DNA of 64,000 bases from Pelagimonas sp. GTDB taxonomy: Bacteria > Pseudomonadota > Alphaproteobacteria > Rhodobacterales > Rhodobacteraceae. Below are positions 8,809 through 17,054 of the stretch, in pieces. The stretch lies in the NCBI GenBank assembly GCA_025210265.1, contig JAOASD010000005.1:124001-188000 (forward strand). Direction: 5' to 3'. The first letter of the stretch is position 1. Each line of letters starts with the position of its first letter. Under the pieces are notes generated by a model. It was not told the origin of the DNA, ran no database searches, and was given only the letters and a program-made list of their open reading frames with translations. The translations under genes and the position numbers were made by a program.

Positions 8809-9453
8809 ATGACAAAACTTGCCCTCATCACCGGCGCGTCGCGTGGCCTTGGGTTCGCCCTGGCCGAGGCGCTTGCCCCCGAGTATCACATCGTCGCTGT
8901 CGCCCGCACCGTGGGCGGGCTGGAGGATCTGGATGACCGGATCAAGGCCAAGGGCGGCGAGGCCACGCTGGCCCCGATGGACATCACCAATCGCGACGCC
9001 ATGGCCCATCTGTGTCGGTCGATCCATGACCGCTGGGGCGCTGTCGCGCTGTGGGCGCATACGGCGGTTCATGCTGCGCCCCTGACCCCTGTGCATCACA
9101 TGGATCCCAAGGACTGGCAGAAAAGCCTGTCCACAAATGTGGATGCCATGGGCCACATGATCCCTTTTATCGCGCCTTTGCTGGGCGCTGCGGGTCAGGC
9201 GCTGTTCTTTGACGACCCGCATGGGGGCGAAAAATTCTACGGCCATTACGGCACGACCAAGGCGGCACAGATCGCGCTGGTGCGCAGCTGGCAGGCGGAA
9301 ACCGCCAAGATCGGCCCGCAGGTGCATGTGCTGGAACCCGCGCCGCTGGCCACCGCCAACCGCGCCCGGTTCCATCCCGGCGAAGATCGCAGCGGTCTGG
9401 CCACCCCTCAGGCCGAGGCCGAGCGCCTGCTGGGCGCGCTCTCTCTGCGCTGA
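8809..9453 (+). CDS. SDR family NAD(P)-dependent oxidoreductase
   Basis: A 214-residue short-chain dehydrogenase. It has the nucleotide-binding motif TGASRGLG (residues 8-15) and the catalytic Tyr147-x3-Lys151 (HYGTTKAAQ). The usual catalytic Ser is not obvious in the expected place (LFFDDPHGG), so the substrate is unclear and the activity may be altered. ATG at 8809 gives the standard N-terminus MTKLALITGAS. The frame is open further upstream, but that part overlaps a repeat. The gene is flanked by inverted repeat copies A and B. Confidence 0.85.
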   Translation: MTKLALITGASRGLGFALAEALAPEYHIVAVARTVGGLEDLDDRIKAKGGEATLAPMDITNRDAMAHLCRSIHDRWGAVALWAHTAVHAAPLTPVHHMDPKDWQKSLSTNVDAMGHMIPFIAPLLGAAGQALFFDDPHGGEKFYGHYGTTKAAQIALVRSWQAETAKIGPQVHVLEPAPLATANRARFHPGEDRSGLATPQAEAERLLGALSLR

Positions 9454-9475
9454 GCCACGCCCCTTAACGGGGGCA

Positions 9476-9515
9476 TGAGTATTTTTGCCAAGAAGAAACA
9501 GGGGCGCGGGAAACC
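9476..9515 (+). repeat. GTATTTT/AAGAAG repeat, copy B
   Basis: TGAGTATTTTTGCCAAGAAG followed by AAACAGGGGCGCGGGAAACC. It matches the reverse complement of copy A over about 40 bases with few differences. It lies between the SDR gene and surE. Confidence 0.8.
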
Positions 9516-9594
9516 GGGCCCTGTCTTGCGCCCTTGCTTGCCCCGTGCCGGGCTTTGGCCTAGGGAGGGGAAAAGCAATTGGCGGGCCACTCTT

Positions 9595-10380
9595 ATGCGC
9601 ATTCTCATCACCAATGACGACGGTATCAACGCTCCAGGCCTGAAGGTTCTGGAACGCATCGCCACCGAGCTGGCCGGACCCGAGGGCGAGGTCTGGACCG
9701 TGGCCCCCGCCTTTGAGCAATCCGGCGTTGGCCATTGCATTTCCTACACCCATCCGACGATGATTTCCCAGATGGGCCCGCGCCGCTATGCCGCCGAGGG
9801 CAGCCCCGCCGATTGCGTCATGGCCGGGGTGCATGACGTGCTGAAGGACACGCCGCCGGATCTGGTTCTGTCGGGCGTGAACCGGGGCAATAATTCTGCG
9901 GAAAATGCACTGTATTCCGGCACCTTGGGTGCCGCGATGGAGGCCGCGCTTCAGGGGCTGCCCGCCATTGCCATGTCGCAATATTACGGGCCGGACAATG
10001 TGGATGCCAAAGATCCGTTTGAGGCCGCAGGCGCTTTTGGCGTGGATGTGGTGCGCCGCATCCTGAGCGCCGATTTCAAAAGTGACTCGCCCTATGGTCT
10101 GTTCTGGAACGTGAATTTCCCCCCGGTTCTGGCCGCAGATGTCAAAGGTCTGCGACTGACGGCCCAGGGGCTGCGCGTTGGCACCTGTTTTTCGGTCGAA
10201 CCGCATAACGCGCCGTCTGGGCGGCGGTTCCTGTGGGCCAAGGGCGGCAATCAGCGCATCGCCACCCTGCCCGGCACCGATGCTGCTATGAACCTTGAGG
10301 GCTATGTGTCTGTCACGCCGATGCGCGCGGATCTGACCGCGCATGACGCCCTGGCCGCGCTGAAAGACAGCTTTGCATGA
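9595..10380 (+). CDS. surE: 5'-nucleotidase SurE
   Basis: Metal-dependent nucleotidase acting on nucleoside 5'-monophosphates, linked to stationary-phase survival. The 261-residue protein starts [10 protein letters not shown], with the paired Asp8/Asp9 metal ligands, and later has [18 protein letters not shown], which contains the conserved Asn ligand. ATG at 9595 gives this canonical start. An upstream in-frame extension runs through repeat B and is not credible. The stop overlaps the ATG of pcm (ATGA), and surE-pcm-nlpD is a widely conserved order. Confidence 0.95.
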   Translation: MRILITNDDGINAPGLKVLERIATELAGPEGEVWTVAPAFEQSGVGHCISYTHPTMISQMGPRRYAAEGSPADCVMAGVHDVLKDTPPDLVLSGVNRGNNSAENALYSGTLGAAMEAALQGLPAIAMSQYYGPDNVDAKDPFEAAGAFGVDVVRRILSADFKSDSPYGLFWNVNFPPVLAADVKGLRLTAQGLRVGTCFSVEPHNAPSGRRFLWAKGGNQRIATLPGTDAAMNLEGYVSVTPMRADLTAHDALAALKDSFA

Positions 10381-11018
10381 CATTTGACGCCGAAGCCAAG
10401 ATGCAGTTCCTGTTTGCGTTGCGCTCCAAAGGCGTGACGGACACGGCTGTGCTGGAGGCCATGGAAAAGGTCGACCGCGCGCTGTTTGTACAGGGCTATT
10501 TCTCGGATCGGGCCTATGAGGACATGCCGCTGCCCATCGCCTGCGGCCAGACCATTTCCCAGCCCTCGGTGGTTGGGATGATGACGCAGGCGCTGAAACT
10601 GGGGCCGCGCGACAAGGTGCTGGAGGTCGGCACCGGATCGGGCTATCAGGCGGTGATCCTCAGCCAGCTGGCGCGGCGGGTCTACACCGTGGACCGCCAC
10701 CGCCGCCTTGTGCAAAGCGCGCGCGGCATTTTTGATGCGCTGAACATCCCCAATATCACGGCCTTTGCCGCCGATGGATCGCATGGATTGCCCGATCAGG
10801 CCCCGTTTGATCGCATTCTCGTGACCGCCGCGGCCGAAGACCCGCCCGGCCCGCTCTTGGCCCAGCTTAAGATTGGCGGTATTATGGTTGTGCCTGTGGG
10901 CCAGTCCGATGCGGTGCAGCGGCTGATCCGGGTGAGGCGACACGAAACCGGGCTGGATTACGAAGAGCTGCGCCCGGTGCGCTTTGTGCCGCTGGTCGAA
11001 GGTCTGGGGAAAGAGTGA
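10377..11018 (+). CDS. pcm: Protein-L-isoaspartate O-methyltransferase
   Basis: Repairs isoaspartyl damage in proteins by S-adenosylmethionine-dependent methylation. The 213-residue protein has SAM motif [12 protein letters not shown] (about residues 81-91) and the PCMT-specific start of the catalytic region [15 protein letters not shown]. The gene overlaps surE by four bases and precedes the nlpD-like gene. Length is normal for the family. Confidence 0.95.
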   Translation: MTFDAEAKMQFLFALRSKGVTDTAVLEAMEKVDRALFVQGYFSDRAYEDMPLPIACGQTISQPSVVGMMTQALKLGPRDKVLEVGTGSGYQAVILSQLARRVYTVDRHRRLVQSARGIFDALNIPNITAFAADGSHGLPDQAPFDRILVTAAAEDPPGPLLAQLKIGGIMVVPVGQSDAVQRLIRVRRHETGLDYEELRPVRFVPLVEGLGKE

Positions 11019-11105
11019 CCCTGTAAACGGCAACAAAATGTCCACGCCAGACATCCCGGAGAACAAGGGATGCCGCGCATGAGGAAGACGAGTGAGGACC
11101 CCAAG

Positions 11106-12257
11106 ATGCACATGCCCTCTGTGAAGGTCACGGTTTCTGCGCTGGCCCTGGTCAGCCTGCTAAGCGCCTGCCAGTCGCCGATGGATTTTGATCTGCGCGG
11201 CAAGATTGGCGGCAAGGTCGATACATCCGAAGCGGCGCTGAAAGCCACGGAAAACCGCCCCGAGCCCGATGCACGCGGTGTGCTGTCCTATCCCAATTAT
11301 CAGGTCGCGGTGGCGCGGCGCGGTGACACTGTGGCTTCGGTCGCGGCGCGGCTGGGGCTGCCCGCCGAGGAGCTGGCGCGCTATAATGGCGTGAAACCCA
11401 ATGACCCGCTGCGCCGGGGCGAGCTGATGGCGCTGCCGCGTCGGGTGCAGGAAAGTTCGGGCCCGATCCGACCGGCGGAAACGGTGGATGTGGCGACCCT
11501 GGCTGGCAATGCGATTGACCGCGCCGATGACACCCGTCCGGCCCGTCAGATCGACGCGCCCAGCGGGGTGGAGCCGACCCGCCACCGGGTCGCGCGCGGC
11601 GAAACCGCCTTTACCATTGCACGGCTGTATCAGGTCACGCCGCGCTCGCTGGCGGAATGGAACGGGCTGGATGCGAAATTCAGCCTGCGCGAAGGGCAAT
11701 ATCTGCTGATCCCGACCACCAAACAGGCGGCGCGCCCGGCCCCGGTTGTCGAGGAAACACCGCTGCCCGGTGCGGGATCTCCGACGCCCACGCCCCCCTC
11801 GGCAGCGACCCCCTTACCGCAGGAAGTCACCCCAGCCGTAGGCAGCAAGCCTGAGGTTTCAGAAAAGCCGGTGGCGGATATTGGTCAGGATCAGACGGCT
11901 GCGCCCGATGCCGCGATGCTGATGCCAGTTCAGGGGCGGATCATCCGCGACTATGCCAAGGGCCGGAACGAGGGTATCGACATTGCCGCATCCGCAGGTA
12001 CGCCGGTCAAGGCGGCGGCGGCGGGCAAGGTTGCGTCGATCTCGACGACAGCGGAAGGGGTGAAATTCCTGCTGATCCGCCACCCTGACGATCTGATCAC
12101 GGTCTACACCCATCTGGACGGGATCACGGTGAAAAAGGGGGCGTCCGTCAGCCGCGGGCAGACATTGGGCAAAGTCCAATCAGGCGACCCGGCCTTTTTG
12201 CATTTTGAAGTGCGTAAGGGCTTCGACAGCACCGACCCGATGTCTTATCTGCAGTGA
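11106..12257 (+). CDS. nlpD: LysM and degenerate M23 domain lipoprotein, NlpD-like
   Basis: A 383-residue envelope protein. The N-terminal hydrophobic stretch ends in the lipobox LLSAC, so it should be a lipoprotein. Two LysM peptidoglycan-binding domains follow (around YQVAVARRGDTVASVAARLG and HRVARGETAFTIARLY), then a proline-rich linker and a LytM/M23 domain. In that domain the first zinc ligand is missing (RNEGIDIAA where active enzymes have H-x-G-x-D), while LHFE remains. This points to an amidase activator rather than a peptidase, as for NlpD and EnvC. ATG 11106 has GAGGA upstream. ATGs at 11070 and 11112 are alternatives. Confidence 0.88.
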   Translation: MHMPSVKVTVSALALVSLLSACQSPMDFDLRGKIGGKVDTSEAALKATENRPEPDARGVLSYPNYQVAVARRGDTVASVAARLGLPAEELARYNGVKPNDPLRRGELMALPRRVQESSGPIRPAETVDVATLAGNAIDRADDTRPARQIDAPSGVEPTRHRVARGETAFTIARLYQVTPRSLAEWNGLDAKFSLREGQYLLIPTTKQAARPAPVVEETPLPGAGSPTPTPPSAATPLPQEVTPAVGSKPEVSEKPVADIGQDQTAAPDAAMLMPVQGRIIRDYAKGRNEGIDIAASAGTPVKAAAAGKVASISTTAEGVKFLLIRHPDDLITVYTHLDGITVKKGASVSRGQTLGKVQSGDPAFLHFEVRKGFDSTDPMSYLQ

Positions 12258-12269
12258 TGGGCTGAAAGG

Positions 12270-12355
12270 TTTCGCCGCGCTGACGCGCGGCGATCCGTTG
12301 GGGGGCGCTGCCCCCCAAACCCCCCGGAGTATTTTTCCAAAGAGAAGAAGAGCAG
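12270..12355 (+). repeat. GTATTTTT/AAGAAG repeat, copy C
   Basis: Lies between the convergent nlpD-like and AAA+ ATPase genes. It holds a hairpin GCCGCGC-TGAC-GCGCGGC (12274-12291), a second hairpin TTGGGGGGC-GCT-GCCCCCCAA (12298-12318), then CCCCCGGAGTATTTTTCCAA and AGAGAAGAAG. This order is shared with copy E at 45.1 kb. It probably serves as a two-way transcription stop. Confidence 0.8.
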
Positions 12356-12367
12356 GCGCGTGTGTGT

Positions 12368-13204
12368 TTAGCGGATCGCGACGCCTTTGCGACCCGCCAG
12401 ATCGGTGAAGAACTGCCAGGCGACCCGGCCCGAGCGGGCGCCCCGCGTGGCCTGCCACTCGATCGCTTCCGCGCGTAGGTCATCATCGCTGATCTCGACC
12501 CCGTGGCGGTCGCAATAGCCCCGGATCATGTCCAGATATTCGTCCTGCGAACAGGGGTGGAAGCCCAGCCAGAGGCCGAAGCGATCGGACAGGGAGACCT
12601 TTTCTTCGGTCGCCTCGGACGGGTTGATCGCGCTGGCGCGTTCGTTTTCGATCATGTCCCGCGGCATCAGGTGGCGGCGGTTCGAGGTGGCGTAGAACAC
12701 CACATTGTCTGGCCGCCCTTCGACGCCCCCATCCAGCACCGCCTTCAGGCTTTTGTAATGCTGGTCATCATGGCTGAAAGACAGGTCATCGCAGAACAGC
12801 ACAAAGCGTTTGTCGGACCCGCGCAGGATATTCAGCAGACGTGCCACAGAGGGCAGGTCTTCGCGTTGCAGCTCGACCAGTTTGAGGTCATGGCCTTTGG
12901 CCACACAGGCGGCATGGACCGCCTTGACCACGCTGGATTTCCCCATGCCCCGCGCGCCCCAAAGCAGGGCATTGTTGGCCGGCAGGCCCGAGGCAAATTG
13001 CAGCGTGTTCTGCAGCAGCGTGTCGCGCGCCCGGTCGATGCCGATCAGCAGGTCCAGATCGACCCGCGCGATCTGGGGCACCGGGGCCAGATGATCCGGG
13101 GAAACATGCCAGACAAAGGCCTCTGCCGCGTCGAAATCCGGGGCCTTCATGGGAGCCGGCGCCAGACGTTCCAGCGCCGCCGCAATCCGTTCCAACTCGC
13201 TCAC
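12368..13204 (-). CDS. AAA+ ATPase, DUF815 family
   Basis: A 278-residue cytoplasmic ATP-binding protein with Walker A GARGMGKS (residues 83-90), Walker B FVLFCDDLSF, and a sensor segment VVFYATSNRRHL. The region RVDLDLLIGIDRARDTLLQN before Walker A is characteristic of the DUF815 family, whose role is not established. Its ATG overlaps the tatC stop by four bases, so it is the last gene of the tatABC operon. Co-transcription with Tat is seen in the sequence, while a role in export is inference. Confidence 0.85.
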   Translation of the reverse strand: MSELERIAAALERLAPAPMKAPDFDAAEAFVWHVSPDHLAPVPQIARVDLDLLIGIDRARDTLLQNTLQFASGLPANNALLWGARGMGKSSVVKAVHAACVAKGHDLKLVELQREDLPSVARLLNILRGSDKRFVLFCDDLSFSHDDQHYKSLKAVLDGGVEGRPDNVVFYATSNRRHLMPRDMIENERASAINPSEATEEKVSLSDRFGLWLGFHPCSQDEYLDMIRGYCDRHGVEISDDDLRAEAIEWQATRGARSGRVAWQFFTDLAGRKGVAIR

Positions 13205-14154
13205 TTCGACGCGTCCTCGTCAAATTCCTTGAGCATCGGATCGTTTTCGGTGTCGGGCTCTTCCTCGAACCAGAGACCTTGCTCGCGCAGCTCTTTTTCG
13301 CGCTTTTTCTCGACACGACCAACCAGGAAGATCGACACTTCGTAAAGACCATAGACCACGGTGAAGAGGATCAGCTGGGTGATCACATCCGGCGGGGTCA
13401 CAACCGCCGCCAGCACCAGAATGGCCACCATGGCGTATTTGCGCACATTGCCCAGACCCTCGGCGCTGACCAGCCCGGCCTTGCCCATCAGGGTCAGCAG
13501 CACGGGCAGCTGGAAGCACAGGCCAAAGGCCATGATGAAGACCAGCGAGGTCTGCAGGCTTTCATTCACCTTGCCAAAGAAAGTGATCTTCAACCCCGAA
13601 TCCGTTTCCGGCCCCACCGCCACGGTTTCGGCCACATCGACAGAGCCGGACAGCAGGTTGGCAAAGACCGACGGCGCGTCGGTAAAGCCCAGGAAAAACG
13701 CCATGGCAAGCGGGGTCACCACAAAATGCGCAAAAGTCGCGCCCAGCAAGAACATCACCGGAGAGGCAATGACAAAGGGCAAAAACGCATTCTTTTCAGA
13801 CTTGTACAGACCAGGCGCAATGAACCGCCACAGCTGGAACGCAATCACCGGGAAAGCAATGCCAAAACCAAACACCAGACCGATGCGGAACAGCACAAAC
13901 AGGTATTCCTGCGGGCTGGTATATTGCAGAGTCGGAGCCGGGTCGCCCAGCGCGCGCAGTGTTTCCTCGATCGGGATCAGCAGGAACCGCAACACATGTT
14001 CGGCCAGAAAATCCCCCTGCAGGGGGATGAACATCACACAGATCCCGACAAACAGCGCCAGAACCGACCGGATCAGCCGCGTGCGCAGCTCGGCCAGATG
14101 TTCGATCAGCGGGGCGGTGCTGTCATCCATCTCTTCTTCACGGGAATCGCTCAT
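13201..14154 (-). CDS. tatC: Twin-arginine translocase subunit TatC
   Basis: Six-helix membrane subunit that recognises twin-arginine signal peptides. The 317-residue protein begins with the cytoplasmic segment [18 protein letters not shown], a hallmark of TatC, and has the hydrophobic helices and [12 protein letters not shown]-type periplasmic loop in order. It is longer than E. coli TatC (about 258) because of an extra periplasmic stretch and a charged C-terminal tail. It overlaps tatB and the DUF815 gene by four bases each. Confidence 0.96.
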   Translation of the reverse strand: MSDSREEEMDDSTAPLIEHLAELRTRLIRSVLALFVGICVMFIPLQGDFLAEHVLRFLLIPIEETLRALGDPAPTLQYTSPQEYLFVLFRIGLVFGFGIAFPVIAFQLWRFIAPGLYKSEKNAFLPFVIASPVMFLLGATFAHFVVTPLAMAFFLGFTDAPSVFANLLSGSVDVAETVAVGPETDSGLKITFFGKVNESLQTSLVFIMAFGLCFQLPVLLTLMGKAGLVSAEGLGNVRKYAMVAILVLAAVVTPPDVITQLILFTVVYGLYEVSIFLVGRVEKKREKELREQGLWFEEEPDTENDPMLKEFDEDASK

Positions 14155-14627
14155 GCATCGCCCTCGGGTTTAGCGGTGTCTTTGGGCGCATCAGCATCGG
14201 CCACCAGCTTTTTCTCAAGCTCTTCAGCCTTTTCCAGCGCCTCCTGTGCCTCGCGCGCCTTGCGCTCGGCGGCCATACGGGCGGCATTGGCTTCGATCTT
14301 GCGGCGGGCCTCTTCGCGCTCTGCCGACAGCTTGCCGGTCTCGCTGTTGGGATCCAGCCCCTCGGTCATGGATTTGGCGGCGTCCTTGACCCCGTCCATC
14401 GCCGTGCCCACCGGGTTGGTGGCGGCTTTGAAGGTCTTCTGCACATCCGCAACCCCGGCCTGATCGGCGGCGTCATTCATCGCGCGGCTGAATTCACGCG
14501 CCATTCCGCGCGCCTTACCCATGAACCGCCCCGCATTTCGGAACAGCACAGGCAGATCCTTGGGGCCGACCACGATCAACGCGACCACCCCGATCACCAG
14601 CAATTCGGCAAAGCCCAGATCGAACAT
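14151..14627 (-). CDS. tatB: Twin-arginine translocase subunit TatB
   Basis: A 158-residue protein with the TatB N-terminus [22 protein letters not shown], in which the Glu at position 8 and the Gly-Pro hinge after the helix are diagnostic. A long amphipathic and charged coiled tail rich in Lys, Glu and Ala follows. It sits between tatA and tatC, overlapping tatC by four bases. Confidence 0.95.
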   Translation of the reverse strand: MFDLGFAELLVIGVVALIVVGPKDLPVLFRNAGRFMGKARGMAREFSRAMNDAADQAGVADVQKTFKAATNPVGTAMDGVKDAAKSMTEGLDPNSETGKLSAEREEARRKIEANAARMAAERKAREAQEALEKAEELEKKLVADADAPKDTAKPEGDA

Positions 14628-14633
14628 CAGAGC

Positions 14634-14852
14634 TTAGACCTTGTCTTTTTCGTCCGCGGGGGTCACGTCCTTGGCCTCTTCGGCGGCCTGGTCTTCCAGC
14701 TCTTGTTTGCCCTCATCAACGCCCTTCTTGAACGCGGTGATGCCCTTGCCCACTTCGCCCATCAGAGACGAAATCTTGCCACGGCCAAACAGCACCAGCA
14801 CAACAACAGCGATCAGCAGAAGGCCCGGCAGGCCAATGTTTCCGATACCCAT
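14634..14852 (-). CDS. tatA: Twin-arginine translocase subunit TatA
   Basis: A 72-residue pore-forming Tat subunit: a short N-terminal helix (GLPGLLLIAVVVLVLFG), then the amphipathic FGRGKISSLMGEVGKGITAFKKG segment, which is conserved in TatA, and an acidic tail. The ATG at 14852 has GGAGAG upstream. A longer reading to 14903 adds 17 residues before the helix and is unlikely. First gene of the tatABC-DUF815 operon. Confidence 0.95.
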   Translation of the reverse strand: MGIGNIGLPGLLLIAVVVLVLFGRGKISSLMGEVGKGITAFKKGVDEGKQELEDQAAEEAKDVTPADEKDKV

Positions 14853-14980
14853 AAGGTCTCTCCTTGTCGGCGCGCCGCCTGGGACGCGCGATATGAATGT
14901 CACTTTGGATATGTAATGGCGCGGTCAAAGATCGAAAAGCGGCAAAACAGCCCGGCGCAGGATTGTTTTTGTCATGAGCT

Positions 14981-15004
14981 TGTCAGTTGTCAGGATTATG
15001 TCAG
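14981..15004 (+). promoter_or_regulatory. Three TGTCAG direct repeats upstream of WYL regulator
   Basis: TGTCAG occurs at 14981-14986, 14988-14993 and 14999-15004, ending 24 bases before the regulator's start codon and lying in the divergent region shared with tatA. Clustered direct repeats of this kind could be an operator for the adjacent regulator. The link is inference from position only. Confidence 0.4.
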
Positions 15005-15028
15005 TATACACCCCTCAAAGAGGAAACG

Positions 15029-15706
15029 ATGACCCGAAAATCCCGCCTATACGCCCTGATGGACCGCCTGCGCGACGGAGAATTGCACACAGCCGAGGCC
15101 ATGGCGCAGGATCTGGGCGTGTCGGTGCGCACGATCTATCGCGATATGGAAACCCTCGCCGCCTCCGGTGTGCCGGTCGAAGGCGCGCGGGGCTATGGCT
15201 ACACCGCCCGCGCCGCCATCACCCTGCCGCCGCTGAACCTGACACAGGCAGAACTGGATGCGCTACACTTGGCTCTCGCCACGCTGGGCGCGGCAGACCT
15301 GCCCGAACAAGCGCAGGCCGCACAAAGCCTCTCAGCCAAGATCGAAGCTGTCTTGCCCCAGGAAACCGGCCCCGCCCCCGCGCCCTTTGGCTTTGCCACC
15401 GACGCCTTTGCCGAGGCGGCCAAAGGCTTTGCCCATATGCCAAAAATCCGCGCCGCCATCCGCGCGCGCCAGCGTCTTCGCCTCACGATCGAGAACAAAA
15501 CCCACGACCTGCGCCCGCTGAAACTCGACTATTGGGGCCGGGTCTGGACCTGCCGCGCCTGGTCGGAAACGACCAACAGCTTCCTCAGCTTCCCTCTGGA
15601 ACAAATCACCACACTCACCGCCCTGCCCGGCCTCTTCGTGGACGAGCCGGGCAAAACCCTCGCCGATGCACCAACCGGTTTTGCCTCGGAGCCGCCCGTC
15701 ACCTGA
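15029..15706 (+). CDS. YafY/WYL-type helix-turn-helix transcriptional regulator
   Basis: A 225-residue DNA-binding regulator. Residues 1-60 form the HTH_11 domain (RLYALMDRLRDGELHTAEAMAQDLGVSVRTIYRDMETL), and the rest is a WYL-type ligand-sensing domain that includes YWGRVWTCRAW. ATG 15029 has AAAGAGG upstream and begins the standard MTRKSRLYALMDRL start. Three TGTCAG repeats just upstream may be its operator. The last few codons (15689-15706) match the edge of a dispersed repeat also found at 33.1 kb, so the C-terminus may have been rewritten by that element. Confidence 0.88.
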   Translation: MTRKSRLYALMDRLRDGELHTAEAMAQDLGVSVRTIYRDMETLAASGVPVEGARGYGYTARAAITLPPLNLTQAELDALHLALATLGAADLPEQAQAAQSLSAKIEAVLPQETGPAPAPFGFATDAFAEAAKGFAHMPKIRAAIRARQRLRLTIENKTHDLRPLKLDYWGRVWTCRAWSETTNSFLSFPLEQITTLTALPGLFVDEPGKTLADAPTGFASEPPVT

Positions 15707-15871
15707 ACCCGCACGGGACGGCCCAGACCAGAGGCACAAGCAGAATCGCCGAGGGGCCCCATGAAATGGGGAGACGGCTATTGTGCTTGTGACGCTGGGC
15801 GGGGGCGGCCAGAAAGGGAGCAGGTGAGGGGAGGATCAGAGACAAAACCAGCGTTTTGCCTTGGTGAGCCC
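15688..15871 (+). repeat. Two-copy structured repeat, copy 2
   Basis: About 180 bp sharing order and conserved blocks with 33069-33245: GGAGCCGCCC at the left edge, then nested stems CACAAGCA/TGCTTGTG (15735-15742 with 15784-15791), GCCG/CGGC (15748-15751 with 15775-15778) and CCCCAT/ATGGGG (15757-15762 with 15766-15771), then ACAAAACCAG and CTTGGTGAGCCC at the right edge. Stem bases differ between the copies but pairing is kept. The gap 15707-16018 holds no gene: only this element and the aldolase terminator. Confidence 0.7.
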
Positions 15872-15916
15872 AGATCCAACACCCCTTGTTCTTATCCCCC
15901 GAACTCTTCCCGCCAA

Positions 15917-15955
15917 ACGAAAACGGGATGGCAAGGCCGTCACCTCACCATCCCG
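15917..15955 (-). terminator. Intrinsic terminator of the aldolase gene
   Basis: On the minus strand an 8-bp stem CGGGATGG/CCATCCCG (15948-15955 with 15924-15931) is followed by TTTTCGTTT. It lies about 65 bp after the aldolase stop. A second hairpin, GGGCCCC-GCAA-GGGGCCC at 15987-16004, sits between it and the stop. Confidence 0.6.
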
Positions 15956-16018
15956 CAATCATCAAAGCGCCCGGTAGGGCACATCAGGGCCCCGCAAGGG
16001 GCCCCTCAGACGCCCACC

Positions 16019-16921
16019 TTACAGCGACGCCTGATAGATCTTGTCGATATTGCTGCCCAGCAGCGCGTTGAATGCCGCCTCGTCCTGCTTCTTGGACAGA
16101 CCTTCGGCCAGCGCGCGGCTAAAGCTTGCGATCATCTTGGGCTGACGGGACAGCCGGTCACAGGCCTCGTCGGTGGAATAGCCACCGGACAGGGCCACAA
16201 CACGCACCACGCGGGGGTGATCGGCCAGTTCGTCATACAGGCCGTCCTGCGACGGGATGGTCAGCTTCAGCATGACATTCTCGTTCTCACCCAGCGCGTT
16301 CAGACCCTTGAGGATCTCGGCTTTCACCATGTCCTCGGCCTCGGCCTTGGTTGCAGAGTTGATGTCGACCTCGGGTTCCAGAATCGGGACCAGACCACAG
16401 GACACCACGGTCTTGCCGACCTCGAATTGCTGCGCAACCACAGCGGCGATGCCCTCGGCATTCGCCTCATGGATAACCGAGCGTTCCTTGGTGCCAAAGA
16501 TGCCGAATTCACGCGCCTCGGCCAGAGTCTCCTCCAGGCCCGGAATCGGCTTCATCATCTGAACGCCGTTTTCCTTGTCCGCCAGACCTTTGTCGATCTT
16601 CAGGAAAGGCACGATGCCGTGATCTTCCCACAGGGCCTTGGCCACGGGCTTGCCCGACAGATCGCCGCGCATGGTGCGGTCAAACAGAATCGCGCCCAGC
16701 ACTTTGTCCTTGGAGAAATCCGGCGCCAGGATGATGCGGCTGCGCATGGCGTGGATTTCTGCGAACATCGCCTCTTCGCCATCATATTCGGATTCTTCCA
16801 CCCCATATTGGAGCAGAGCCTTGGGCGTGGAGCCCCCCGACTGGTCCAGCGCGGCGATAAAGCCCTTGCCCTCACCCATCTGGGTCAGCTGCTGTTCAAA
16901 GATCCCGTCCGTCTGCGACAT
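16019..16921 (-). CDS. fda: Class I fructose-bisphosphate aldolase
   Basis: Cleaves fructose 1,6-bisphosphate into two triose phosphates, using a Schiff-base lysine (NVMLKLTIP in the second half). The 300-residue protein has ALDQSGGSTPKAL near the start and the class I segments PFLKIDKGLADKENGVQMMKPIPGL and LEPEVDI. ATG 16921 begins MSQTDGIFEQQL. The longer frame to 17095 overlaps the end of the P450 gene and is rejected. It is a single gene, downstream of the P450 in the same direction but with its own upstream region. Confidence 0.93.
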   Translation of the reverse strand: MSQTDGIFEQQLTQMGEGKGFIAALDQSGGSTPKALLQYGVEESEYDGEEAMFAEIHAMRSRIILAPDFSKDKVLGAILFDRTMRGDLSGKPVAKALWEDHGIVPFLKIDKGLADKENGVQMMKPIPGLEETLAEAREFGIFGTKERSVIHEANAEGIAAVVAQQFEVGKTVVSCGLVPILEPEVDINSATKAEAEDMVKAEILKGLNALGENENVMLKLTIPSQDGLYDELADHPRVVRVVALSGGYSTDEACDRLSRQPKMIASFSRALAEGLSKKQDEAAFNALLGSNIDKIYQASL

Positions 16922-16994
16922 GTCATCCTCATGGAATAAAGCAATTTGCGCTTTCCATAACGCGCACCCTGCGCCGTGGATAGTGCCCCCGTTC

Positions 16995-17009
16995 GTTTTA
17001 TCGCTAACG
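16995..17009 (-). promoter_or_regulatory. Possible LacI-type (CceR-like) operator upstream of fda
   Basis: On the minus strand the region reads CGTTAGCGATAAAAC, an imperfect palindrome around TTAGCGATAA, about 75 bases upstream of the aldolase start. It resembles the GTTA-rich operators that I recall for the carbon-flux regulator CceR of Rhodobacter. The match is partial and rests on memory. Confidence 0.3.
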
Positions 17010-17054
17010 AAATTCGGATTCAGGTGGAACTGACAGGGTGGAGCCCTAAGCTGC

